Source: JABDBE01 sp963832245
GTDB lineage: Bacteria; Acidobacteriota; Terriglobia; Terriglobales; Acidobacteriaceae
Direction: 5' to 3'
NCBI GenBank assembly: GCA_963832245.1
Contig: CAWHTG010000004.1
Span: forward strand, 1,736,001 to 1,800,000
Length of the DNA stretch: 64,000 nucleotides
Below are positions 24,345-32,620 of the stretch, piece after piece. How positions within the stretch are numbered: the first letter of the stretch is position 1; the number at the start of each line of letters is the position of its first letter. The notes under the pieces are model-generated. The model did no database searches and was not told where the DNA came from. It saw only the letters and a program-made list of their open reading frames with translations. Position numbers and translations under genes: made by a program.

Positions 24345-24773
24345 ATGACCAGTTCCAGTGTTGCCCTTTCTTCAGTTTCGAGAGTCTGCGCACAGGTCAA
24401 GCATCTTGGCTACGCGGGCGAGGAGTTTGAAGTGGTTTCCGACCCGTTTCCTGAAGCCGCTGGAGTTGCAGTTCATGTGACGACGAAAAAAGACTCAAGC
24501 ATTCGCTTGCTGCGGATTCCCATGACAGTGCTGCAGAGCGCAGGAAGGGCGGCGGCGAATGCATGGGCCGCCATTCGTGTTGAGAGAACCATAATGGAAC
24601 GAGGAGAGAAATCGCCCATGGACAAATCAAGTGATCAGGATCGGGGCAAGGGCGCGACGGAGCAGAACCCGCAAAGTGAAGGTGAGGGAGGCAATACCAG
24701 CATGCAAGGTCAATTAGGGCACCGCGACGAGGATAAGGAGTTGAAGAACGCCGACTCTGATTTGTCGGGGTGA
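24345..24773 (+). CDS. Hypothetical protein with acidic hydrophilic tail
   Basis: 142 residues. The N-terminal 85 residues (VKHLGYAGEEFEVVSDPFPEAAGVAVHVTTKKDSSIRLLRIPMTVLQ) look like a small folded domain. The tail, from about MDKSSDQDRGKGATEQNPQSEG, is Gln/Glu/Gly-rich and disordered. An internal ATG with GGAG at 24618 could give a separate 52-residue hydrophilic stress-type protein. It is divergent from the small zinc gene (8 bp apart) and precedes the YtxH gene. Start uncertain. Confidence 0.5.
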   Translation: MTSSSVALSSVSRVCAQVKHLGYAGEEFEVVSDPFPEAAGVAVHVTTKKDSSIRLLRIPMTVLQSAGRAAANAWAAIRVERTIMERGEKSPMDKSSDQDRGKGATEQNPQSEGEGGNTSMQGQLGHRDEDKELKNADSDLSG

Positions 24774-24838
24774 GACCTGCCATGGCCTGCGGCGCACTCA
24801 CTGAGGCAATAACGGCTTCTCAAATTGAAGGGATGATA

Positions 24839-25216
24839 ATGAAGAAATTACTCCAGATGTTACTCGGCTCCGGCCTTTATTTGCTTGAGCAGTCAGATCG
24901 CACAAATAATATGCGCGACCGGGCCGCCCGCAAGATTGATGACCTCCGCGATTCTGTCCAGCAGAAGTATGAGGATGCGGCTGACCGGGTTGCGAAAGCG
25001 TCAAGAGCGATTCGCGGTGAGGACAGTCACGCGCTCGGCAACGCCCTGCGCCTTGTGGCGGGAATAGGGGTCGGGATCGGTGTCGGCCTGCTCCTAGCGC
25101 CAGCCAGCGGCCAGGAAACTCGGAGCGCCATAGCGGGGGGTCTGCAGCAATTCGGCAAGAAGATCCGCAAACGCGTCTCTTCCGAGCGTGCCCGTGCGGC
25201 CACTAAAGCCGGTTAA
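24839..25216 (+). CDS. YtxH-like general-stress protein
   Basis: 125 residues. The N-terminal amphipathic region ends in a charged helix (RDRAARKIDDLRDSVQQKYEDAADRVAKASRAI). A Gly-rich membrane-like segment follows (LVAGIGVGIGVGLLLAPASGQETRSAI, about 76-102). The GVGLLLAPxSGxETR motif is the YtxH hallmark. I chose ATG 24839 because GAAGG lies 7 nt upstream and the hydrophobic start MKKLLQMLLGSGLYLL fits. It precedes the metallothionein-like gene by 52 bp on the same strand. Confidence 0.85.
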   Translation: MKKLLQMLLGSGLYLLEQSDRTNNMRDRAARKIDDLRDSVQQKYEDAADRVAKASRAIRGEDSHALGNALRLVAGIGVGIGVGLLLAPASGQETRSAIAGGLQQFGKKIRKRVSSERARAATKAG

Positions 25217-25268
25217 CTGAATTGAAAACGACCCATTTCTGATTACTTGACTTGATAGGAGGACAACC

Positions 25269-25532
25269 GTGGCCAAGAACGAGTCGAAATGCGCCTACTT
25301 GCCTTGTGTCTGCGTTCCGCCTGAAGGCGAGAGATATTGTAGGCAGTTCTGCAAAGATGCGGGATCGAGGAAGACAGAAATCGCATGCGACTGCGGTCAC
25401 CCTGCCTGCACAAACGAAGTACTGACTGGGATCGACCGACTAGCTTGCCAGCCATACTTGTGTGCTTTATTGACCAGCGGAGCTTCGTTCCCTTCCCGCA
25501 TACTTGACATGGCGGCATCTTCCCCCGGTTAG
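25269..25532 (+). CDS. Metallothionein-like small metal-binding protein
   Basis: 87 residues. The first 50 form a Cys/His-rich core: CAYLPCVCVPPEGERYCRQFCKDAG, then IACDCGHPACTNE, which matches bacterial metallothioneins of the KCAHxxCxC...YCxxxC...CDCGHxxC type. These bind zinc, cadmium or copper ions. GTG 25269 follows an excellent GGAGG. The C-terminal 37 residues (two further Cys) look unrelated and overlap the start of the downstream Crp gene, so the last third may be a read-through extension. Confidence 0.8.
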   Translation: MAKNESKCAYLPCVCVPPEGERYCRQFCKDAGSRKTEIACDCGHPACTNEVLTGIDRLACQPYLCALLTSGASFPSRILDMAASSPG

Positions 25533-26364
25533 GACGGCCTTTCTGACAAAACAGATCACAACTGCGAAGACTGACACTCAGTTCAACCCCCATGCCTTTC
25601 TTTCGACGATTGGGAAGGGCAGGGACATGGTGTCTTATCCAAAGAAGAATACGATCTTCGCTCAAGGCGATTCTACGGACGGGCTGTTCTTTATTCAAAC
25701 GGGGAAGGTACGGCTCAGCGTTGTCTCGGAAGGCGGCAAAGAAGCAACACTTGCCATTTTGGGCGAAAGCGATTTCTTTGGCGAAGGTGGTCTCGCTGGC
25801 CAGCTTCTACGAATGTCGTCTGCGACTGCCGTGACAGACTGCGTCCTTTTGCATGTCGAGAAGAAGGCGATGATGCTGGCCATGAGTCGGGAACCGAAGT
25901 TGTCGGCGATGTTTGTCAAGCATTTGCTGAAGCGAAACATCCGATATCAGGAAGACTTGGTCGATCAACTTTTCAATTCCAGCGAAAAGCGGCTAGCGCG
26001 AGTTCTTTTGTTGATGGCGCAATTCGGGAAAGAAGGAGCGTCCGAAATGGTGGTGCCGAGGCTGAGTCAGGAGACTCTGGCCGAGATGGTGGGGACCACC
26101 CGTTCGCGGGTCAGTTTCTTCATGAACCGATTCCGCAAGCTCCACTTCATCAACTATGACGTCGGAGACAATTTGCACGTCCATAGCTCCCTCCTTAGCG
26201 TTGTTCTTAATGATGACAACGGAACAACACTGACTCCGGAGGGCGAGAATCGAAGTGCGCGTGCCAAGAATACTCCCGAACCGCCTGCCACGCCTGGCGG
26301 CCCTCCCGACAACGAGCGTGCCAAGAAGCCGCCCCTGCCCGGCATTGAACGACGCCGGAAGTAG
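25504..26364 (+). CDS. Crp/Fnr-family transcription regulator (paralogue 2)
   Basis: Up to 286 residues. Sensor beta roll: HAFLSTIGKGRDMVSYPKKNTIFAQGDSTDGLFFIQTG; winged HTH: LSQETLAEMVGTTRSRVSFFMNRFRKLHFINYD. Compared with the paralogues, the C-terminus is extended by about 55 Pro/Arg-rich residues (PEPPATPGGPPDNERAKKPP, ending IERRRK). The best-supported residue range begins near TAKTDTQFNPHAF; the TTG at 25504 overlaps the metallothionein gene and no clear ribosome site exists. Overlap suggests joint expression with the metal-binding protein. Confidence 0.88.
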   Translation: MTWRHLPPVRTAFLTKQITTAKTDTQFNPHAFLSTIGKGRDMVSYPKKNTIFAQGDSTDGLFFIQTGKVRLSVVSEGGKEATLAILGESDFFGEGGLAGQLLRMSSATAVTDCVLLHVEKKAMMLAMSREPKLSAMFVKHLLKRNIRYQEDLVDQLFNSSEKRLARVLLLMAQFGKEGASEMVVPRLSQETLAEMVGTTRSRVSFFMNRFRKLHFINYDVGDNLHVHSSLLSVVLNDDNGTTLTPEGENRSARAKNTPEPPATPGGPPDNERAKKPPLPGIERRRK

Positions 26365-26927
26365 CCGCGTCAGACCCCAACCACGTTCTAGGCATCACCA
26401 TCCCATTTGTGATTTCCGATTCTCCCGGTAAATGGCCACAGACAATCTGGCGGCCACTGGAACGCGGCCTTGGACTTGCTGGGAACGAGTGTCGGCTTGT
26501 CGGGCTTGTCCGCTGCTGGGTAGTGGCGCGTTGGTGGCCGCGGTGCTTTATCGGGGTCAGGCGTGCGAGGCGTAAACGGTTCTCTGGTCATCATGTATAA
26601 ACACCCGTCCAAAAAGAAGATATGGCGCAGCGGTGGCACTGTGCCACCAGAGGAACGAACGACCCGGTCGTATAGTTCCTCCACATCCTCTCGAAAACAA
26701 CTTACAACGGTGGAAACTAGGGCGAGTGTTCACAATTGCACAGTGTTTGAAATAAATTCGAGATTTTTCCCTATTTGGGGAATTTGTTGGGGGAAGCGCG
26801 GCGATGGTAGGGTAGCCCAGACCTGACAAAATTCCCGGGGTAGCTTGCTGAACGGACGGCCGAATTCAGTCCAATAGGCTTTTCTGGCTCTCATTGGCTG
26901 TGTCCGGCGTTGCGACGTGACCGCATC
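26365..26927. other. Intergenic, 560 bp, no supported gene
   Basis: Contains a GGTGGCA-CTG-TGCCACC hairpin (26633-26649) and a CACAATTGCAC motif (26731-26741) resembling the putative operators at 13994 and 16770. A minus-strand Pro/Lys-rich open frame (26388-26684) has no ribosome site and no recognisable motif. Confidence 0.4.
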
Positions 26928-28115
26928 TCATTTCACTCTCAGACACCACAGTGCGCCGCGCGTAAAAGCGTGCGTCAGAAGTCGGCGTCCGGTGCTCGTG
27001 CCGGGGGCGGACGGCAGGAACATCCAAGTAAGTACGCGGATCGGGATTGGGAGATCGTAGGGCATTCCCTGGCCTGCCTTGGGCGGAAAGAAGCGACTGA
27101 ATGCCTCCAACGGCTGCTCTCGGAACTGGTCGATCATGGACACCTGGTGTACGCAGGATACCGTGCAAAAGGGGGCACAGGGCTTGACGGTGTGATATTC
27201 GCGTTCCAGGTGCTCCGGACCGTACTGCTCAAGCGGTATGCCAGGAAAACCACGTTGTTGCGAGCAGTAATGTACTAGTCCATTCTCGCAGATGTAGAGA
27301 TAACGGCTGCCAGCACGACAATGCCAGTCGTTGGGGAGCCCGCGGACCAGATTCTTCTGAAACTGGTTGTAGTACGCGAAGGTTGAAAAGGACTTAGAAA
27401 TTACACTCACAATCTCTTGGTAGACCTGCTGCTGTTGTTCGCTCAACGGTCGAAGCTGGCCGCCACCATCGTGAATGATTCCAACCGTGGTCACGAGACC
27501 GAGTTCCCCGGCCCGCCGGGCGACACGAGCCGCATCCTCCGGATGGTCGACGGATGTACCCACCACCGAATTGATGTTCACTTGAAATTCCGCATATTCG
27601 GCCAACCACTGAAGCTTCTTGTCCAGTACTTTTAAGCTTTTCTTGGAAATCTCGTCTGGGGTGACGTTGTCAATGCTGATCTGAAGATGATCGAGGCCGG
27701 CGCGGTTCAAAAGCTTGATGCGGTCCGGAGTGAGCAGGTACCCGTTAGTGATCAGAGTAGCGATGCTGCCCCGACTGCGAATGTGCAGAATGATCTGGTC
27801 CAGTTCCGGGTGCAGCAGTGGTTCGCCGCCACTGATTGTGATGATTGTTGTCCCCAGTTCGATGAGTCGGTCCACGCGGCGTAGCATGACAGCGGTAGGA
27901 ACAGGCTCGGAGAAATCGTCATACTCGTTGCAGTAAGTACAGGAGAGATTGCAGCGCCGGATGGGCACAATATGCGCGACGATAGGATGGCGCGGAGAAC
28001 GCAAAGCTTTTGCGACGACCTGGGCTTGCCGCAGGTGCTGGGAGATTGCGCGAATTCTACGCTTTATGCGAGTAGTGATTATGGCAAAGCCCACAATATT
28101 TTTAAGTTCACCCAT
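26928..28115 (-). CDS. Radical SAM / SPASM enzyme
   Basis: 395 residues from ATG 28115. The 4Fe-4S site is C55-x3-C59-x2-C62 (RRCNLSCTYC), followed by ISGGEPLLHPEL (the GGE SAM-binding motif) and an IDNVTPDE strand. The C-terminal Cys cluster (WHCRAGSRYLYICENGLVHYC, then CAPFCTVSCVHQ) fits a SPASM or twitch auxiliary cluster. I chose 28115 because it leaves 40 bp after the PAP2 gene and the helix MGELKNIVGFAIITTRIKRR starts there. It is the last gene of an LssY_C-PAP2-radical SAM operon. The HpnH-like general shape suggests lipid or small-molecule modification; substrate unknown. Confidence 0.88.
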   Translation of the reverse strand: MGELKNIVGFAIITTRIKRRIRAISQHLRQAQVVAKALRSPRHPIVAHIVPIRRCNLSCTYCNEYDDFSEPVPTAVMLRRVDRLIELGTTIITISGGEPLLHPELDQIILHIRSRGSIATLITNGYLLTPDRIKLLNRAGLDHLQISIDNVTPDEISKKSLKVLDKKLQWLAEYAEFQVNINSVVGTSVDHPEDAARVARRAGELGLVTTVGIIHDGGGQLRPLSEQQQQVYQEIVSVISKSFSTFAYYNQFQKNLVRGLPNDWHCRAGSRYLYICENGLVHYCSQQRGFPGIPLEQYGPEHLEREYHTVKPCAPFCTVSCVHQVSMIDQFREQPLEAFSRFFPPKAGQGMPYDLPIPIRVLTWMFLPSAPGTSTGRRLLTHAFTRGALWCLRVK

Positions 28116-28155
28116 GGGCTGTCGCCCACCAGTCCGACAGACGATCACCGTGCTC

Positions 28156-28977
28156 CTACCAAACCCAGAGAGTACCAACAAATACCAAGACAGCAACCAA
28201 AAACGCGAACAGAACGTCGGCTGCGTAGTGGTAGCCACCAACGACTGTCGCTACCCCTATGCTGAGCGCCACCCAAAGGAAGATCAGGCCCACGAGGGGC
28301 TCCAATCGAAGCAGAACGAGGGCCGCGGCGGACGAAGCTGCTACATGAGCACTTGGAAACGTGATTGCCTGAATGCTCGCGCGGCGAAGTACCCACTGAT
28401 TTAAGGCGCGGACGCTGTTGGGCGGGATCTCGAACCTGTCGTAACCGGTCAATACGCGCGGGGGCAGCGCTGGCATGAACGGTGTTACCGCGAAGCAAAT
28501 GTAAGTAGCCACCAGGACTACCACCCAATAATAATCCGAATGGTCACGCAAACCAGTAATATAGAGAGCAGCAAGGCCCAGCGGGATAAGGGGATAAACC
28601 AGGAGATAGACAAGCTCCATGTAGAGGCCGCTCAGCGTGCCAATTGATGCTTTTGCAGGTTGGATATGCAAGGTTCTAAAAAAGGACTGATCGAACGCAG
28701 CAAGCCGAGCTTGCACGGTCTGGTTTGGTCCTGTGAAGAACTCACCGATTTGCCAATACGGTACAAGTAGCAGGGCAGCAGGAAGCCAGTCACGAACAAC
28801 AGAAGAAAAATAAGGTGGCGCAAAGTAGAACATGAAACGGGCTCCTAAAATGGCCCCGATCGCCAATGTTGCAAAGGCAGTGACCCTAAGTCGCCGGCGA
28901 CGTGCGAGGGGACGTCTCAACGCCGCCAAGACAAGAATCGAAAAAAAGGCGATCTGAATCCACTCAGCGACTCGCAT
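28156..28977 (-). CDS. PAP2-superfamily membrane phosphatase
   Basis: 273 residues with about six transmembrane helices. C-terminal catalytic motifs are FPSAHVAASSAAALVLL (motif 2, PSAH in place of PSGH) and SIGVATVVGGYHYAADVLFA (motif 3, with catalytic His then Asp). The enzyme would dephosphorylate a lipid phosphate or pyrophosphate at the membrane. Its ATG at 28977 overlaps the end of the LssY_C gene by 14 bp, showing translational coupling. The Ser in PSAH, the usual Gly-to-Ala change and the intact His keep it plausible as an active enzyme. Confidence 0.88.
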   Translation of the reverse strand: MRVAEWIQIAFFSILVLAALRRPLARRRRLRVTAFATLAIGAILGARFMFYFAPPYFSSVVRDWLPAALLLVPYWQIGEFFTGPNQTVQARLAAFDQSFFRTLHIQPAKASIGTLSGLYMELVYLLVYPLIPLGLAALYITGLRDHSDYYWVVVLVATYICFAVTPFMPALPPRVLTGYDRFEIPPNSVRALNQWVLRRASIQAITFPSAHVAASSAAALVLLRLEPLVGLIFLWVALSIGVATVVGGYHYAADVLFAFLVAVLVFVGTLWVW

Positions 28978-30217
28978 TTATCAATGCCGAACCACCGCCG
29001 GTACCCCCTGGCACACTGGGCGCGTCACGCTGGAGACTGGAATAGCCAGATTTTTCCTGATGCAGTTCCAGTAAGAGCAATCTGCTGTCTGAATAGTAGC
29101 TCCCGCCAGTAGCCGTTTCTCCCTTGAATACTGGATCAACGCAATGAAGGTATCCTTTGTGCGCGACCAGACGTGTGCCCGCCAAATTTCCAGCAATGAA
29201 ATCACGCTCGGCATCCACTTGAGGGTCGATCCTGTGAACCATACGCAGTCTCTTCATCTGCAGTTGAATTGCAACGTCGTGAGTTGCGGCGCCCACCCAT
29301 ACGGGAGTGCCATCTACTTCGTAATCAGTTCTCCAGATTCGGAGGTGATGACGCCGAGTCACTATTGAAGTCGGGTCAGGCAGAGCAAAAGAGTAACTCT
29401 GTGCCCTCCCGAACACGTAAAGTGTGGCCATGGGTAGCTTGGCATAATGGTTGCGCTGCGATAACAGGTGCCAGAAAATCGCAGGCTTTGATTTGTCCGT
29501 TTTGACCCAGCCGGCGCGCTCGAACGCCACTTCCAAATCGTCTTTCTTAGCAATGAAGATCAGATTCAGCATGTCGCCCTCACGCCCTTGACCATCGACC
29601 GTGTGGGGCGGCAGGAAATTGATCATCTCGCTTAGTTCTGAAATACCTTCATTTCCTCTCAATAATTTTGCCGTCGGCACGAGAGAATCGCCGTTAATGT
29701 AGGCTGTCACTTCTGTGCCCTTCAGTACAGTGCTGTCGCGGCCGCGGGAAAGCAAGAATATCGGCGCGGCCGGTAAGTAAAACAGCGCGGAAACGATCAT
29801 CTCTACCGCCATAAGCTTGGTACGGGAGCGTCCTTTGATTTCTTTGCGAGCTCGTAGCGCAACCTCATCGCCGGTGATAAGCTCAACGGAATCGAGTTTG
29901 ATGACTACGTTGCCTCCAATTCCGAGGAGGCGCTTGCCTTTAACTGCAACGACCGAACCGCTGGCGACGGTGCCTGCCTGGATAATCGTGAACCCTCCGA
30001 CCGTCACATCCTTTACGATCACGAAATCGAGGCGATCGCCTTTTTGAGCGTGCGCCGAGGAGATGGTCCGGACCATTTGAAGTTTGACAGGAGTACCGTC
30101 CGGAATGACCAGCCGGGTAGGGCTCTCGTGCACTTCCTGGCCCCAAAAACCAGAGGGCATGAGAAAAAGAAAGAGGAGCGTGTAAGCAGCCAAACTATAC
30201 CGATTCGTGCGGGGCAT
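28964..30217 (-). CDS. LssY_C-domain secreted protein
   Basis: About 417 residues. Signal peptide 1-27 (ending FWGQE). The N-terminal half carries a domain starting RLVIPDGTPVKLQMVRTISSAHAQKGDRLDFVIVKDV, as in outer-surface or TonB-type stress proteins. The C-terminal half has the LssY_C block: GDMLNLIFIAKKDDLEVAFERAGW, then HLRIWRTDYEVDGTPVWVGAATHDVAI. The LssY C-terminal domain is known next to DedA or PAP2 domains in other bacteria. I chose ATG 30217 because GGAAGG lies upstream; 30253 is the alternative. First gene of the operon. Confidence 0.85.
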   Translation of the reverse strand: MPRTNRYSLAAYTLLFLFLMPSGFWGQEVHESPTRLVIPDGTPVKLQMVRTISSAHAQKGDRLDFVIVKDVTVGGFTIIQAGTVASGSVVAVKGKRLLGIGGNVVIKLDSVELITGDEVALRARKEIKGRSRTKLMAVEMIVSALFYLPAAPIFLLSRGRDSTVLKGTEVTAYINGDSLVPTAKLLRGNEGISELSEMINFLPPHTVDGQGREGDMLNLIFIAKKDDLEVAFERAGWVKTDKSKPAIFWHLLSQRNHYAKLPMATLYVFGRAQSYSFALPDPTSIVTRRHHLRIWRTDYEVDGTPVWVGAATHDVAIQLQMKRLRMVHRIDPQVDAERDFIAGNLAGTRLVAHKGYLHCVDPVFKGETATGGSYYSDSRLLLLELHQEKSGYSSLQRDAPSVPGGTGGGSALINASR

Positions 30218-30253
30218 GTGGCGCCGCCTTCCATTGGAGGTCAAGCCTCTCAA

Positions 30254-30675
30254 TCGCGAAGGCTCAAGGAGTAGCCGCCACTATGGGTCTTCGTTCCTCA
30301 AGTATTAACAGTCCTGCGGGCTTTTTCTGATCAAAATCGCACACTCACTCGCGCTCTCCGGGGAATCCCTAAGCGAGACTCTGAATAAGTCCTACTATGG
30401 TTCCTGGGGAGCCGCTTGCGCATCCTTCGCACATGCACTCGCCGTTTGTGCTTGCTTTCCGCTAAAGATACACGATTGTTACCCAGACTCTGCGGAGTCG
30501 GATCTGCTCCGCGACGTATCGAAACAACAAGTTGCGCGGTTGATGCCGAGGGCCACTTAAATGCAAGGGTTATAGGTGAGGTGGTTACCACCTTCTCCTC
30601 TTTCAGGTTCCCTGAACTAAGTCAGTCCATCTGAAGTTTTCTTTCTTAGCAGCCCCAACCCTTAAGGAGGTTGCC
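30254..30675. other. Intergenic, 420 bp, divergent promoter region
   Basis: Between the LssY_C operon (minus) and the monooxygenase-like gene (plus). A small hairpin GACTC-TGCG-GAGTC is visible near 30485. No supported gene. Confidence 0.4.
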
Positions 30676-30996
30676 ATGTTTGCACGCAATGTCTCGATTC
30701 ATCTGAAATCCAATATGCTTTCCGATTACACGCGAACGTTTGACCAGGACGTGCTTCCTTTGCTTCGTAAACAAAAGGGTTTTAAGGACGAAATCACCTT
30801 CGCTGGTCCCGGCGGAGTCGATGTGACCGCAATCAGTCTGTGGGAAAACAAAACCGATGCCGAAGCTTACAACACCAATGCCTATCCGCAAGTGTTGAAG
30901 ACGATGGCAAGATTTATCGAGGGAACGCCCAAGGTTCAGACCTCTGACGTCGTCACCTCGACCCTCCACAAGCTCGCCGTTCACGCAACAGTGTAG
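30676..30996 (+). CDS. ABM-like small monooxygenase or stress protein
   Basis: 106 residues with a ferredoxin-like dimeric alpha/beta-barrel pattern: MFARNVSIHLKSNM, then DVLPLLRKQKGFKDEITF, then DVTAISLWENKTDAEAYNTNAYPQVLKTMARFI. This resembles antibiotic-biosynthesis-monooxygenase-type or heme-degrading-like small proteins. The active-site residues vary in the family, so the activity cannot be stated. Very strong ribosome site (AAGGAGG, 7 nt before ATG 30676), suggesting high expression. A hairpin terminator follows at 31019-31040. Confidence 0.7.
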   Translation: MFARNVSIHLKSNMLSDYTRTFDQDVLPLLRKQKGFKDEITFAGPGGVDVTAISLWENKTDAEAYNTNAYPQVLKTMARFIEGTPKVQTSDVVTSTLHKLAVHATV

Positions 30997-31018
30997 AACT
31001 GTCAACTTCTTGACGCGG

Positions 31019-31040
31019 GAAGGCGGTGAATCCCGCCTTC
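31019..31040 (+). terminator. Terminator hairpin after ABM-like gene
   Basis: GAAGGCGG (31019-31026) pairs with CCGCCTTC (31033-31040), 6-nt loop, then TCAATTTCTG. It lies 23 nt past the stop at 30996. Confidence 0.55.
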
Positions 31041-31049
31041 TCAATTTCT

Positions 31050-31229
31050 GTGAGGCGTACTCTGCCGTCATACCTTTTCCATTGCCGTGCTTGCCTGAAG
31101 CCTTTCACAAAACAGCTGAGCTCTCACGATCACGAACAGGGCTGTGTCCTCTGCCCATCGTGCGGAAGCAATGACGTGGAACCGCAGCTGTCCCTTTTCT
31201 ACCCCGGCATTTCAAAGAAGAGCGCTTGA
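31050..31229 (+). CDS. FmdB-type zinc-ribbon small protein
   Basis: About 60 residues. SYLFHCRACLKPFTKQLSSHDHEQGCVLCPSCGSNDVEPQLSLF has the two CxxC knuckles of FmdB-like regulators (YxFxCxxCxxxF ... CPxCGS). A GTG at 31050 is the likeliest start; a longer frame from 31026 begins inside a terminator stem. No strong ribosome site. Confidence 0.6.
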   Translation: MRRTLPSYLFHCRACLKPFTKQLSSHDHEQGCVLCPSCGSNDVEPQLSLFYPGISKKSA

Positions 31230-31314
31230 TTTGAATGCAGTGAGCCTTCGTTCACATTGATATAGCAATACAACACAGTTTTGCTACCGGTGATCAGAGA
31301 ATGGATGAGCCACA

Positions 31315-31530
31315 ATGCGATTCGAACGAGATCATATTTCACAGAGCACTGTACTGCGATCGCCAACGCACCTTCACAAGCATGCGCTCGCATCCAAGGA
31401 GGGGGTACGTTGGGAGTGCTCTGAATGCGGGTGGGAATCAGCGCCGATGTACTTTGGCGAGGTCTACGAGCCCGAGCACTTGTGCCCAGGGTGCGGTGAA
31501 TCGGTTCTTGCAGCCGTTGCTGCAGACTGA
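31315..31530 (+). CDS. Small zinc-ribbon-like protein
   Basis: 71 residues ending WECSECGW, then EHLCPGCGESVLAAVAAD. Two CxxC pairs spaced by about 20 residues fit a rubredoxin/zinc-ribbon knuckle. It follows the FmdB-type gene on the same strand. No clear ribosome site, so moderate support only. Confidence 0.5.
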   Translation: MRFERDHISQSTVLRSPTHLHKHALASKEGVRWECSECGWESAPMYFGEVYEPEHLCPGCGESVLAAVAAD

Positions 31531-31867
31531 TCAGCGCCGGTTCTCGATTCCTCGGGGCAGAGCCAGCCCAGATTGTAGGGCAACAGGCGCTGCTGCTCTC
31601 CGAACCCGCCATCGATCTTCCCGCCCACGCGCGACCAGAAGAAAACTGAGCCATGGTGAATAAGCTCAAAACAGAGCACCAGTGCTGCACCGTGGCCATG
31701 CCCTGATTGGGTAGCTGAACAACGGCACGAGGGTTCCTGGTGTTGCCGAACGTATTCCTTCGTCTCCAACTTTGTGAAACCAAACGTAATAAAAAACTTG
31801 CGTCCAATGGTTTCGCTGGTGTCATAATTGGTGCCAGCTTACCGTACTTCTTGGCTTCATCCTTCAT
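31464..31867 (-). other. Unresolved minus-strand open frame
   Basis: A frame of about 120 codons reads NYDTSETIGRKFFITFGFTK, then HGAALVLCFELIHHGSVFFW and RVGGKIDGGFG. Upstream the plausible start MKDEAKKYGK lies in a different frame, so if this was ever a gene it is frameshifted. No family recognised; it may be chance. Confidence 0.25.
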
Positions 31868-31912
31868 AAGGCTGCGTTTTTGTGAGCGTACTGTTTTACC
31901 GGGCAGCCGATT

Positions 31913-32571
31913 ATGAGCGTCAAGAAGAAACTCAGCAAATTCGATCCTAAGACATTCCTTTCAACCATCGACGGTGGTAGGAAGATCGCAGTGGTTCCTA
32001 AGAAGCAGACGATCTTTGTTCAGGGCGACTCGTCCGATGCTGTCTTTTATATCCAAAAAGGAAAGATAAGACTCACCGTCGTGTCGAAGAGCGGGAAGGA
32101 AGCCACCATTGGCATTCTGGACGAGGGCGATTTCTTCGGAGAGGGTTGCCTTGCAGGGCAGCCTCTCCGCCTGTGCTCCGCAACTGCGATCACCGATTGC
32201 TCTCTGATGCGAATCGAAAGGAAGTCCATGATGGAAGTGCTTCACCGGGAACACGAGTTCTCCGATATGTTCGTGGCATATTTACTGACACGGAACATCC
32301 GATACGAAGAGGATTTGGTTGACCAGCTTTTCAATTCCAGCGAAAAGAGACTGGCCAGAATCCTGCTGTTGCTGGCCCATTTTGGTAGGGAAGGCATACC
32401 CGCGACTGTAATCCCCGCGATCAGTCAGGAGACTCTCGCCGAGATGGTGGGCACAACCCGCTCGCGGGTTAGCCATTTCATGAACAATTTCCGGAGTTGG
32501 GCTTCGTTGACTATGACGGGAGCGGCCTGCAAGTCCACAGTTCACTGTTGAATGTGGTTCTTCACGACTAG
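31913..32571 (+). pseudogene. Crp/Fnr-family regulator (paralogue 3), frameshifted near its end
   Basis: The protein matches paralogue 2 closely up to TTRSRVSHFMNNFR, including FLSTIDGGRKIAVVPKKQTIFVQGDSSDAVFYIQKG. Then a missing base near 32492 (CGGAGTTG where CGGAAGTTG is expected) shifts the frame; the predicted tail becomes SWASLTMTGAACKSTVHC and stops at 32551. In the other frame the ancestral ending LGFVDYDGSGLQVHSSLLNVVLHD runs to 32571. The sensor domain and recognition helix survive; only the wing and tail are lost. It might still bind DNA or act as a dominant-negative partner. Confidence 0.85.
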
Positions 32572-32620
32572 ATGTTCGTTCCCAAAACGGAGCCCGACTG
32601 TCTCGCGAAGGAACCCAAAA

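Noticed and set aside
26388..26684. 98-codon Pro/Lys-rich minus-strand gene
   Set aside because: No ribosome site, no recognisable domain and a conflicting plus-strand frame.
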